64,000 nucleotides of DNA, taken from Sutcliffiella horikoshii. GTDB taxonomy: Bacteria; Bacillota; Bacilli; Bacillales; Bacillaceae_I. Shown piece by piece: positions 36,225-44,909 of this stretch; within the stretch, counting starts at the first letter, position 1; every line of letters begins with the position of its first letter. Where the stretch lies: the NCBI RefSeq assembly GCF_020524325.1, contig NZ_JAIVKY010000002.1:527482-591481 (forward strand), written 5' to 3'. The translations under genes were made by a program, and so were the position numbers. The notes under the pieces are model-generated. The model saw only the letters and a program-made list of their open reading frames with translations. It was not told the DNA's origin and made no database searches.

Positions 36225-36355
36225 TTGTTGATTGGAGTGGAAGGCGCGCAGACGCCCGCGGGAGGAAGGGACAGGTGAGACCCCGGAAGGCGAAGCCTGA
36301 GGAGGCTCACGGACCGCCCGCAGGCAAGCGAAGCTCCTGGAACGGAAATCAACAA
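36225..36355 (-). repeat. Dispersed palindromic repeat, copy 8 (type B of left composite)
   Basis: Arms TTGTTGATT / AATCAACAA are perfectly complementary, with T-A instead of the usual C-G at the outer pair. The core carries GGAAGGGACAGGTGAGACC and GCAAGCGAAGCTCCTGG. The 60-bp linker before it ends ATGAAGTCACC, shared with the right composite. Confidence 0.9.
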
Positions 36356-36382
36356 ACTTATATGCTTTCTTATTCTTTAAAA

Positions 36383-36420
36383 AAGCGTCTAACCCAAATA
36401 CTCGGGTTAGACGTTTTTTT
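36383..36420 (-). terminator. Terminator after megL
   Basis: CGTCTAACCC, loop AAATACTC and GGGTTAGACG form a perfect 10-bp stem with A and T runs on both sides. Confidence 0.85.
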
Positions 36421-36429
36421 CTATGTTTC

Positions 36430-37617
36430 TTATAATCTATCTAATGCTTGTTTGAGGTCTTGCCAGATGTCTTCTTTGCCTTCTAGGCCGACGGAGAGGC
36501 GAAGTAGACTGTCTGTTATCCCCATCAGTTCTCGGTTTTCTTTTGGTACAACCGCATGCGTCATGGTAGCAGGATGTTGTATTAATGTTTCCGCATCCCC
36601 TAAACTTACTGCAATTTTTATCAGTTGCAATTCATTTAATAGCCTTTGCGCTTCTTCTTTTCCACCTTTAATGGTAAAAGAAATAAGCCCCCCGCCCTTT
36701 TTCATCTGTTTTTGCATGATAGAGTATGCTTCACTCTTCTTATCACCTGGATAAAAAACCTTCTTGACCATTGGGTGTGCCTCTAATTGTTCAAATACAT
36801 ATTCGGCATTATCACAATGGCGGTCCAAGCGGACATGCAACGTTTTCAGACCGCGAATCAGCAGCCACGCATCAAATGGAGACATGACGCCACCAATATC
36901 TTTTAAGGTCGTCATGGAAATCTCTGAAATCATCTCTTTAGAACCTACAATCAGGCCAGCAATTACATCTCCATGACCGCCGATGTATTTAGTCGCACTG
37001 TGGATGACAATATCACAACCAAGATCTAGTGGTTTCTGCAAGTAAGGAGAGCAGAATGTGTTATCTACGACTACCTTAATATTTTTCTCTTTAGCTATAG
37101 AAACAATAAGTTCCAAATCTATCAGTGCCATGGTTGGATTAATCGGTGTTTCCACATAGATGCAAGTCGTCTCCGGTTGGATGGCTTCTCTAATTTCCGA
37201 TTCTGTCTGCATCGTACAAAAGCTGTGTGACACATTATATTTATCTTTCAATAATTGTAGTAAGCCAAAAGTACACCCGTAGATTCCTTGTGAACATAGG
37301 ATGTGGTCGTTGCTTTTTGTTAATGCAATCAAAACAGCGGACACTGCTGCCATTCCTGATCCGAATGCAAGACCAGCCTCTCCGTTTTCAAGAGCTGCTA
37401 TCCTCTCTTCCAGCATTTTCACCGTCGGGTTTCCAAGTCTCGAATAAATGTAGCCTTCTTCTTCCCCTGCAAACCTGTTTTCCCCTTGTTGTGCCGTTTG
37501 AAAGGAAAAAGTAGAAGTTTGAAAGATTGGCGGTGCCAAGCTTCCCTGATAAATGGAACTATCATATCCATGATGAATAACTTCCGTCTCAAACTGCTGT
37601 TTTTTCTGCTTATCCAT
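36430..37617 (-). CDS. megL: Methionine gamma-lyase / trans-sulfuration PLP enzyme
   Basis: A 395-residue Cys/Met-metabolism PLP enzyme. The cofactor lysine is in IHSATKYIGGHGD; YSRLGNPTVKMLEERIA and GSGMAAVSAVL are family hallmarks. Methionine gamma-lyase (giving methanethiol, ammonia and 2-oxobutyrate) is the best guess, but cystathionine gamma-lyase or synthase activity cannot be excluded from sequence. ATG 37617 follows GGAAGGGAG. A strong cre-like site lies 60 bp upstream. The gene is flanked by two direct copies of a composite repeat and breaks the usual ytsP-ytrP adjacency, so it looks inserted. Confidence 0.85.
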   Translation of the reverse strand: MDKQKKQQFETEVIHHGYDSSIYQGSLAPPIFQTSTFSFQTAQQGENRFAGEEEGYIYSRLGNPTVKMLEERIAALENGEAGLAFGSGMAAVSAVLIALTKSNDHILCSQGIYGCTFGLLQLLKDKYNVSHSFCTMQTESEIREAIQPETTCIYVETPINPTMALIDLELIVSIAKEKNIKVVVDNTFCSPYLQKPLDLGCDIVIHSATKYIGGHGDVIAGLIVGSKEMISEISMTTLKDIGGVMSPFDAWLLIRGLKTLHVRLDRHCDNAEYVFEQLEAHPMVKKVFYPGDKKSEAYSIMQKQMKKGGGLISFTIKGGKEEAQRLLNELQLIKIAVSLGDAETLIQHPATMTHAVVPKENRELMGITDSLLRLSVGLEGKEDIWQDLKQALDRL

Positions 37618-37676
37618 AAAAAATGCTCCCTTCCAATTTCCCATCCATTACTAGCATATGGCAAACAACTGAAAAA

Positions 37677-37690
37677 TGAAAGCGTTTTCT
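37677..37690. promoter_or_regulatory. cre-like CcpA site upstream of megL
   Basis: TGAAAGCGTTTTCT matches TGWAANCGNTNWCA at all but the last base. It begins 60 bp upstream of the megL ATG, a position suited to repression or roadblock. Confidence 0.65.
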
Positions 37691-37767
37691 TTAACAGTGA
37701 ATAAAATTAGTCATAAAATAAAAAAACGTGCAACGCTAAGCCCTTTTTAGTTACTGGGTTATGTTCC

Positions 37768-37896
37768 GCTGTTGATTTCCGCAAATGGCTTCGCTTTCCT
37801 AGGGGCGCTGCTGGAGCCTCCTCGGCTTTTGCCTTCGGGGTCTCCACCTAGCACTATCTCCCTCAGGAGTCTTCGCCTTTTGCTCCAATCAACAGC
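37768..37896 (+). repeat. Dispersed palindromic repeat, copy 9 (type A of right composite)
   Basis: Arms GCTGTTGATT / AATCAACAGC are perfect. The body is nearly the same as copy 4 (GGGGCGCTGCTGGAGCCTCC, CACCTAGCACTATC). It is the left half of the second composite, upstream of megL. Confidence 0.92.
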
Positions 37897-37989
37897 TCTA
37901 GATTACTAGAACGAAACGTTATTGCTTTTAAAGATAACTCAGGTATATACCATACCACTTCAAAAATCCTTAAGGTGAATGAAGTCATC

Positions 37990-38117
37990 TTGTTGATTGG
38001 AGTGGAAGGCGCGCAGACGCCCGCGGGAGGAAGGGACAGGTGAGACCCCTGAAGCGTTGTGAGGAGGCTCACGGACCGCCCGCAGGCAAGCGAAGCGCCT
38101 GAAACGGAACTCAACAG
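37990..38117 (-). repeat. Dispersed palindromic repeat, copy 10 (type B of right composite)
   Basis: TGTTGATTGGAGTGGAAGGC through to GAACTCAACAG, closely matching copy 8. The 93-bp linker before it (37897-37989) shares ATACC, TTCAAAAA and ATGAAGTCA with the linker of the left composite. Confidence 0.9.
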
Positions 38118-38142
38118 GATTTTTTACTTTCTTATCTTTAAT

Positions 38143-38174
38143 AAAAAACCCTTCATCTGTGACAGGTGAAGGGC
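38143..38174 (-). terminator. Terminator after ytrP
   Basis: CCCTTCATCTGT and ACAGGTGAAGGG pair almost perfectly around G; TTTTTTAT follows on the minus strand. Confidence 0.83.
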
Positions 38175-38202
38175 ATTGTTAACGCACATTTAATTTCAAT
38201 TA

Positions 38203-40008
38203 TTAGCTTTTGACTTTTTTACTTGTTTCAGAAGCATCTTCAATACATAATTGGTCTTTCCCTTGGTCCTTCGCTTTATAAAGGGCATAGTCTGCTCTGT
38301 GAAAGAGATCCCTTGGCGAATCCTGTGTATTCTTATTCCAAAAGGAAATACCGCACGAAACCGTTACTCCCGGATCAGTCTCTTCCCTGATCTTATCTAT
38401 GATTCTTATGACTATACTCTCACCTAAATTCAAATCTACTTTAGGTAAATATATGGCGAGCTCTTCTCCACCCCATCTTGCTCCGATATCGGTTTCTCTG
38501 ATATTTGCTTTGATAATATTGGAGACCTGAATGAGGATTTTATCGCCTATTTGATGACCATATGTATCATTCACAATTTTAAAATCATCGATATCCAAAA
38601 GGATGAATGTACCGTAGGAGTCATTTTTCATCGATTTTTCAATTTTATCATCCAAATATTTTCGAGAATAAAGTTTTGTCAGATAATCTGTTATCACGTA
38701 TTTCTCCAACTCTTCTCGTAACATGGAGTTGTTAAAAGCTAAAGTTGAATGGTGAATAAGCGACTGCAACAACTTAAATTGTTCAAAGCTGAAGAAATAC
38801 GGCAAGGTATGTGTTACTACACAAGCCCCTCTCCCCCCATTCGGAATAAGCATGGGAATCACCATACAAGAGCAGAAAGGAAGGTCTGATAATCGTTTAT
38901 GTACTCGAAGATCTCCGATAAAGAGCGGCTCTCCGTCAGAATATAAAAACTCTTTCATATGTGTAAGATACTCTTTCATATCGCTTTGCTGAAAGAATTC
39001 TGTTGAACCTGGCAAAATCTCCATGCCTTTTTCTTGATAAAAGACGAATGCCACTTCTTTTGCATCAAACGACTGAAGGATCTTTTTGACCATAAAAGAG
39101 GTCACTTCGGTCAGCCTTAAGTTCGTATTCAATTGATGGGATGTTTCATTGATTAGTTGTAAGTCTGTTATTACTTGCTTGGACTGCTCATAAAGTTGCG
39201 TATTCTCTAGCGCCGCTCCGGTGGCATCTGCAAGTAGTTTAATAAACTTAATTTCTGATTCAGGAAGTGTGGCAGCATCTAAAGAAATAATTTGCATGAC
39301 ACCATATACCCCTTGTCCACCTTTTATAGGAATATAGATATTTGCTCTTCTATCTTTAATGCAATTTTCATATTGAACCTCGCCAGTCACATAGGCATTC
39401 ATGGCACAGATATTGTTATCATCAAAATCTAATTTTTTTATAGGCAAATGCTTTAGATCATCATTATCTGAAGTTAACAAGAGTAGATAAGAAAAGTCCT
39501 CATACATTCTTTGTAACAGTTTTATCACTTCAGATAAAATCGCGTCCACCTTCATGGCCGAGTGAAATTTTGAAGTGATGGTATACAGTTCTTCATATTG
39601 TTTTTCTTCATATCTTTTGTGTATGTATTGATTATAATGTTGAAATATAATTGAGAGTTCTTTAGACATTTGATTGAAGCTATCTAATGGAAGAGGTACA
39701 GGAGAAAGGAAATGCAGGTCAATTTTGCCGATTGCATATTCCTCATCAAAAAGAGGAATGACCACATTTTCCATGTTGCTACCTTCGCTTGAAGAAATAG
39801 TATAGGAAACTGCCTGTTCACAAATAAGAGATTCCTTTTGTGAAAGAAGGTTCTCTTCCAACGTTACAATTGCCTGCTCTGCTTGAAGTTCTTCTTTCAA
39901 TAAATGCTGCAACTGAGTGAGAAAGGTAGTTTGTGTAAGATTGGAAGACGAAAGGAAAAAATCAAATATTCTGCTTTTAATTTCGAGCATTTTGTTATTG
40001 GATTCCAT
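38203..40008 (-). CDS. ytrP: GAF-GGDEF signalling protein YtrP
   Basis: A 601-residue cytoplasmic protein with two or three GAF-like sensor regions (about residues 10-140, 145-275 and 290-425) and a C-terminal GGDEF domain (about 430-590). The active-site loop reads GGEEL in RWGGEELAIYLP, a functional variant in many diguanylate cyclases. FILLDIDDFKIVNDTYGH is intact. It may make c-di-GMP; B. subtilis YtrP is reported as poorly active, so activity is uncertain. ATG 40008 has AAAGGTG upstream. It has no membrane segment. Confidence 0.88.
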   Translation of the reverse strand: MESNNKMLEIKSRIFDFFLSSSNLTQTTFLTQLQHLLKEELQAEQAIVTLEENLLSQKESLICEQAVSYTISSSEGSNMENVVIPLFDEEYAIGKIDLHFLSPVPLPLDSFNQMSKELSIIFQHYNQYIHKRYEEKQYEELYTITSKFHSAMKVDAILSEVIKLLQRMYEDFSYLLLLTSDNDDLKHLPIKKLDFDDNNICAMNAYVTGEVQYENCIKDRRANIYIPIKGGQGVYGVMQIISLDAATLPESEIKFIKLLADATGAALENTQLYEQSKQVITDLQLINETSHQLNTNLRLTEVTSFMVKKILQSFDAKEVAFVFYQEKGMEILPGSTEFFQQSDMKEYLTHMKEFLYSDGEPLFIGDLRVHKRLSDLPFCSCMVIPMLIPNGGRGACVVTHTLPYFFSFEQFKLLQSLIHHSTLAFNNSMLREELEKYVITDYLTKLYSRKYLDDKIEKSMKNDSYGTFILLDIDDFKIVNDTYGHQIGDKILIQVSNIIKANIRETDIGARWGGEELAIYLPKVDLNLGESIVIRIIDKIREETDPGVTVSCGISFWNKNTQDSPRDLFHRADYALYKAKDQGKDQLCIEDASETSKKVKS

Positions 40009-40078
40009 TTTTTTCACCTTTTATATTACTTATTACCTATATTATAACGGTAACAGGTAACAATTTCCTAGTATTATT

Positions 40079-40696
40079 TTACGGAACTAATAAAATCGTG
40101 TCTTTTTCAAACAAAACAAACCAAAGATCCTTCTGTTCAGATAGCCGAACGACAGATAATGGTTCTTCCTCCAGTTCCTTTTTTAGTACCGTACCATCTT
40201 CATTATGAATTTGTATTTCATACTGTTTAGAATCCACTTCATTTATATCTACTGAAAATGTTGGCTGTTCCTTGCTGATATTTTTTTCTTCCCTTTGTAC
40301 TTGCTGCAGTTGTGAATCGTAATAAGTCCAGTTGTCGTCTGTCTTCAACCAAACTCCATCCGACACATTATCACGTTTTATATCGGTCGGCGCCCCTTCT
40401 ACATCTACGGCGTGTTGAGTTTCAAAGCGATAGTTGTTTTGCACGTCTACCTTATAAATAATTAACAAAGGTTGATTTTCATGTTCCTTTATCATGGCTA
40501 ACACTGGAGAGTGATGTTGTTGATTCATTTCTTGGAGAACGACAGCCATCTGTTTCAACTGATTCTTTTCTGGTTGAACAACGGCTTGCTCGTTGGTTGG
40601 AGTATATTGACTTACAAATAAATATAGCGTTACAGCAGCAATTGCTGAAATAATACTAAATCGGATCATTTTTTCCTTGCCTGTTTCTTTATACAT
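40079..40696 (-). CDS. Membrane-anchored extracytoplasmic protein, unknown
   Basis: A 205-residue protein. A basic N-terminus and one hydrophobic helix (about residues 11-28, RFSIISAIAAVTLYLFV) lead into a hydrophilic outer domain with many Gln, Glu and Asp. The C-terminal half is beta-rich (SVDINEVDSKQYEIQIHN) and ends with strands DLWFVLFEKDTILLV. No cysteine lipobox was seen, so it is an anchored protein rather than a lipoprotein. It lies upstream of ytrP on the same strand, 70 bp away. I recognise no family. Confidence 0.7.
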   Translation of the reverse strand: MYKETGKEKMIRFSIISAIAAVTLYLFVSQYTPTNEQAVVQPEKNQLKQMAVVLQEMNQQHHSPVLAMIKEHENQPLLIIYKVDVQNNYRFETQHAVDVEGAPTDIKRDNVSDGVWLKTDDNWTYYDSQLQQVQREEKNISKEQPTFSVDINEVDSKQYEIQIHNEDGTVLKKELEEEPLSVVRLSEQKDLWFVLFEKDTILLVP

Positions 40697-40806
40697 CTTC
40701 ATTCCACCTTGATATAATTCTGAAAAAATTATATCATAAACATCTACTATTTAATCCTATTTAATAGTCCACATTTTTCATGTCCCCAACCTTTTCTAAA
40801 CTATCC

Positions 40807-40836
40807 TTGACTTCTTATCTATTTTTCCGATATAAT
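40807..40836 (+). promoter_or_regulatory. Sigma-A promoter of rpsD
   Basis: TTGACT at 40807-40812 and TATAAT at 40831-40836 with an 18-bp spacer. It gives a ~190-nt untranslated leader before rpsD. Confidence 0.8.
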
Positions 40837-40842
40837 AGCCTT

Positions 40843-41030
40843 TGTGTAAAATATTGCAGCCTATGTGGTATGCTATGTTGATTCATTTTGTTCCCCGTAA
40901 CTTTTTTACGGAGGTGTATCGTGTAACTCTTTGCTGCAGAGCGAGGATACATGAAAACAAAATGGTCAAGTAGATGAGTCACATCTGTTATTATTTTACA
41001 ACAAATAATAACACGAAGGAGGAGTCATTC
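40843..41030 (+). promoter_or_regulatory. rpsD leader, probable S4 autoregulatory region
   Basis: The ~190-nt leader between the promoter and the rpsD ATG is unusually long for a ribosomal protein gene. In B. subtilis the rpsD leader binds S4 and mediates feedback repression. The role here is inferred from that precedent and from length; no secondary structure was computed. Ends with GAAGGAGGAG before the ATG. Confidence 0.5.
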
Positions 41031-41633
41031 ATGGCTCGTTATACAGGTCCAAGTTGGAAACTCTCTCGCCGTCTAGGCATTTCATTAAGCGGTACAGGTA
41101 AAGAATTAGAAAAGCGTCCTTACGCACCAGGACAACACGGTCCAAACCAACGTAAAAAGCTTTCTGAGTACGGCTTACAATTACAAGAAAAACAAAAATT
41201 ACGTCACATGTACGGCGTAAATGAGCGTCAATTCCGTAGCATTTTCGATGCTGCTGGTAAAATGCAAGGTAAACACGGTGAAAACTTCATGATTCTTTTA
41301 GAATCTCGTTTAGACAACCTAGTTTACCGTTTAGGTCTTGCTCGCACTCGTCGTGGAGCTCGTCAATTAGTTAACCACGGTCACATCACGGTTGATGGAT
41401 CTCGCGTAGACATCCCATCTTTCCGCGTTAAGCCTGGTCAAGTAATCGCAGTTCGCGAAAAGTCTCGCAACCTAAGCTCTGTTAAGGAATCTGTAGAAGT
41501 AAACAACTTCGTACCAGAATACCTAACTTTCACTGCTGACGCTTTAGAAGGTACTTTCACTCGTTTACCTGAGCGCACTGAATTAGCTGCTGAAATCAAT
41601 GAAGCACTAATCGTTGAGTTCTACTCTCGTTAA
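41031..41633 (+). CDS. rpsD: 30S ribosomal protein S4
   Basis: A 200-residue primary 16S rRNA-binding protein that nucleates 30S assembly. It opens [16 protein letters not shown] and has the S4 RNA-binding domain in [20 protein letters not shown] (about residues 92-111). It lacks the cysteine zinc motif of some S4 paralogues, as usual in Bacillus. ATG 41031 follows GAAGGAGGAG. Codon use is markedly biased to highly expressed codons (CGT, GGT, GAA) compared with its neighbours. Monocistronic. Confidence 0.98.
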   Translation: MARYTGPSWKLSRRLGISLSGTGKELEKRPYAPGQHGPNQRKKLSEYGLQLQEKQKLRHMYGVNERQFRSIFDAAGKMQGKHGENFMILLESRLDNLVYRLGLARTRRGARQLVNHGHITVDGSRVDIPSFRVKPGQVIAVREKSRNLSSVKESVEVNNFVPEYLTFTADALEGTFTRLPERTELAAEINEALIVEFYSR

Positions 41634-41647
41634 TAGTGATGACCTAG

Positions 41648-41681
41648 AAAACAGGACGGAATTTTCCGTCCTGTTTTTTTA
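41648..41681. terminator. Terminator after rpsD (shared with the GNAT gene)
   Basis: AAACAGGACGGAA, TT and TTCCGTCCTGTTT form a perfect stem followed by TTTT; it lies between convergent genes. Confidence 0.9.
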
Positions 41682-42344
41682 TTGCTTAAAAGGATTTTTC
41701 CATTCCATCAAGGTGGCATGGTTGCGTGAGTCTTCGTCTTCAAGGTAGTTATGGACCACTTTTACAGGGGTTCGACCACAGTGTAAAAGGAAAGAAATGA
41801 CGGGGTCTTTAATGTCACCGTTAACCACTTTTTTTAGATATCCTTCTGCTGACATTTCACTTTCATACTTATGATAGTGCGGCATTCTTCCCCCACCTAA
41901 TAAGCGGTCCATTCCGTGTTGAATGACAACTTCATACATAGATTGCATCAACCACTTTCCAAGCCCAAGCTTCCGGTAGGTTGGACTGACACTGATGTCC
42001 ACCACATACAATGTATTGCCATCGGGCACGTGGTTTCGGATGTAGCCATTATCTGTTATCTGTTCCCAGCTATGGTCATGATCACCTGGATTATAATTCA
42101 CACGTAAGCCCGTCATGGATCCAGCAATTTTCCCGGCAATTTCTACACACAACGCCCCTTCAGGAAACAAACCAACATGATTTTTTAGCTGTTCCTCCTT
42201 CCACCACAACTCTGACGGAAACGGCGGCGGAAAACATTCCTGTTGTACGCGGATTAGTTGCGCAAAGTCCTTTTCCTGGTAGTTTCGGATCACAGCTTTT
42301 ACCGGCTTGTCTTGATCAAACGCATAAACCTCTTTTCGGTACAC
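41679..42344 (-). CDS. GNAT family N-acetyltransferase
   Basis: A 221-residue acetyltransferase. The acetyl-CoA loop is in SPTYRKLGLGKWLMQSMYE (about residues 115-133, R/Q-x-x-G-x-G/A type), preceded by the strand LYVVDISVS. The acceptor substrate is unknown. The start is GTG at 42344, with GGAGGGATGGGGA just upstream. It is convergent with rpsD. A 52-bp hairpin repeat array begins ~100 bp upstream of its start. Confidence 0.82.
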   Translation of the reverse strand: MYRKEVYAFDQDKPVKAVIRNYQEKDFAQLIRVQQECFPPPFPSELWWKEEQLKNHVGLFPEGALCVEIAGKIAGSMTGLRVNYNPGDHDHSWEQITDNGYIRNHVPDGNTLYVVDISVSPTYRKLGLGKWLMQSMYEVVIQHGMDRLLGGGRMPHYHKYESEMSAEGYLKKVVNGDIKDPVISFLLHCGRTPVKVVHNYLEDEDSRNHATLMEWKNPFKQ

Positions 42345-42445
42345 TCCCCATCCCTCCTAAAAGTTCATATACATACAAATAAGTCTACCACCTATTAAGC
42401 TAGAGGGTGGAAAAAATGGTTGCTTTTTCACGTTAGCGACTACTG

Positions 42446-42940
42446 ATATCTTCTCTATGAAGATTTCTCTTACTTTATTTTCACACCGCGGATGTCTTCA
42501 TACACTCTATGAAGACGTCTCTCACTCCATTTTCACGTCACGGAGGTCTTCATAACTACTATGAAGACGTCTCCAACCCTTTTTCGCGTCGCGGATGTCT
42601 TCATACGCTCTATGAGGACGTCTCTCAACCCATTTTCACGTCACGGAGGTCTTCATAACTACTATGAAGACGTCTCCAACCCTTTTTTCGCGTCGCGGAT
42701 GTCTTCATACCCTCTATGAGGACGTCTCTCAACCCATTTTCACGTCACGGAGGTCTTCATAACTACTATGAAGACGTCTCCAACCCTTTTTTCGCGTCGC
42801 GGAAGTCTTCATACCCTCTATGAGGACGTCTCTCAACCCATTTTCACGTCACGGAGGTCTTCATAACTACTATGAAGACGTCTCCAACCCTTTTTCGCGT
42901 CGCGGATGTCTTCATACCCTCTATGAAGACTTCTCTCCAT
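42446..42940 (+). repeat. Tandem hairpin array, ~52-bp period (104-bp dimers)
   Basis: GTCTTCATA starts at 42494, 42546, 42597, 42649, 42701, 42753, 42805, 42857 and 42908 (steps of 51-52), preceded by one decayed unit near 42446. Each core is a dyad such as GTCTTCATA-ACTAC-TATGAAGAC. Units alternate between a CACGGAG-type and a CGCGGAT-type 5' flank. Confidence 0.93.
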
Positions 42941-42991
42941 CTTTTCTACCTTCATTGAAGTCTTTAGCAAGAAAGCTAATTTCCTATCACA

Positions 42992-43019
42992 CAAAAAAAG
43001 ACTGTCCAATCGGACAGCC
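42992..43019 (-). terminator. Terminator after tyrS
   Basis: ACTGTCC, AATC and GGACAGC form the stem; TTTTTTTG follows on the minus strand. Confidence 0.83.
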
Positions 43020-43030
43020 CTCCAAAAAGA

Positions 43031-44745
<1,715 letters not shown>

Positions 44746-44909
44746 ACATTCTATAACTAATCAAAAATTTATATAAAGTCTTTTTACCATAAAAAAGAGT
44801 ATCATGTCAATAAAAAAATAAAGAAAATTTTGGAAGAAAACAAAAAGTTTGTCGCTATAAAACTTCAATATGCTATAATTAGTATGATTTGCCGGGGGGT
44901 AGATAAAAT

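Noticed and set aside
42446..42940. CRISPR array
   Set aside because: Regular ~52-bp spacing and repeated cores look CRISPR-like, but there are no variable unique spacers: the whole unit repeats, in alternating dimers, and no cas gene is present.
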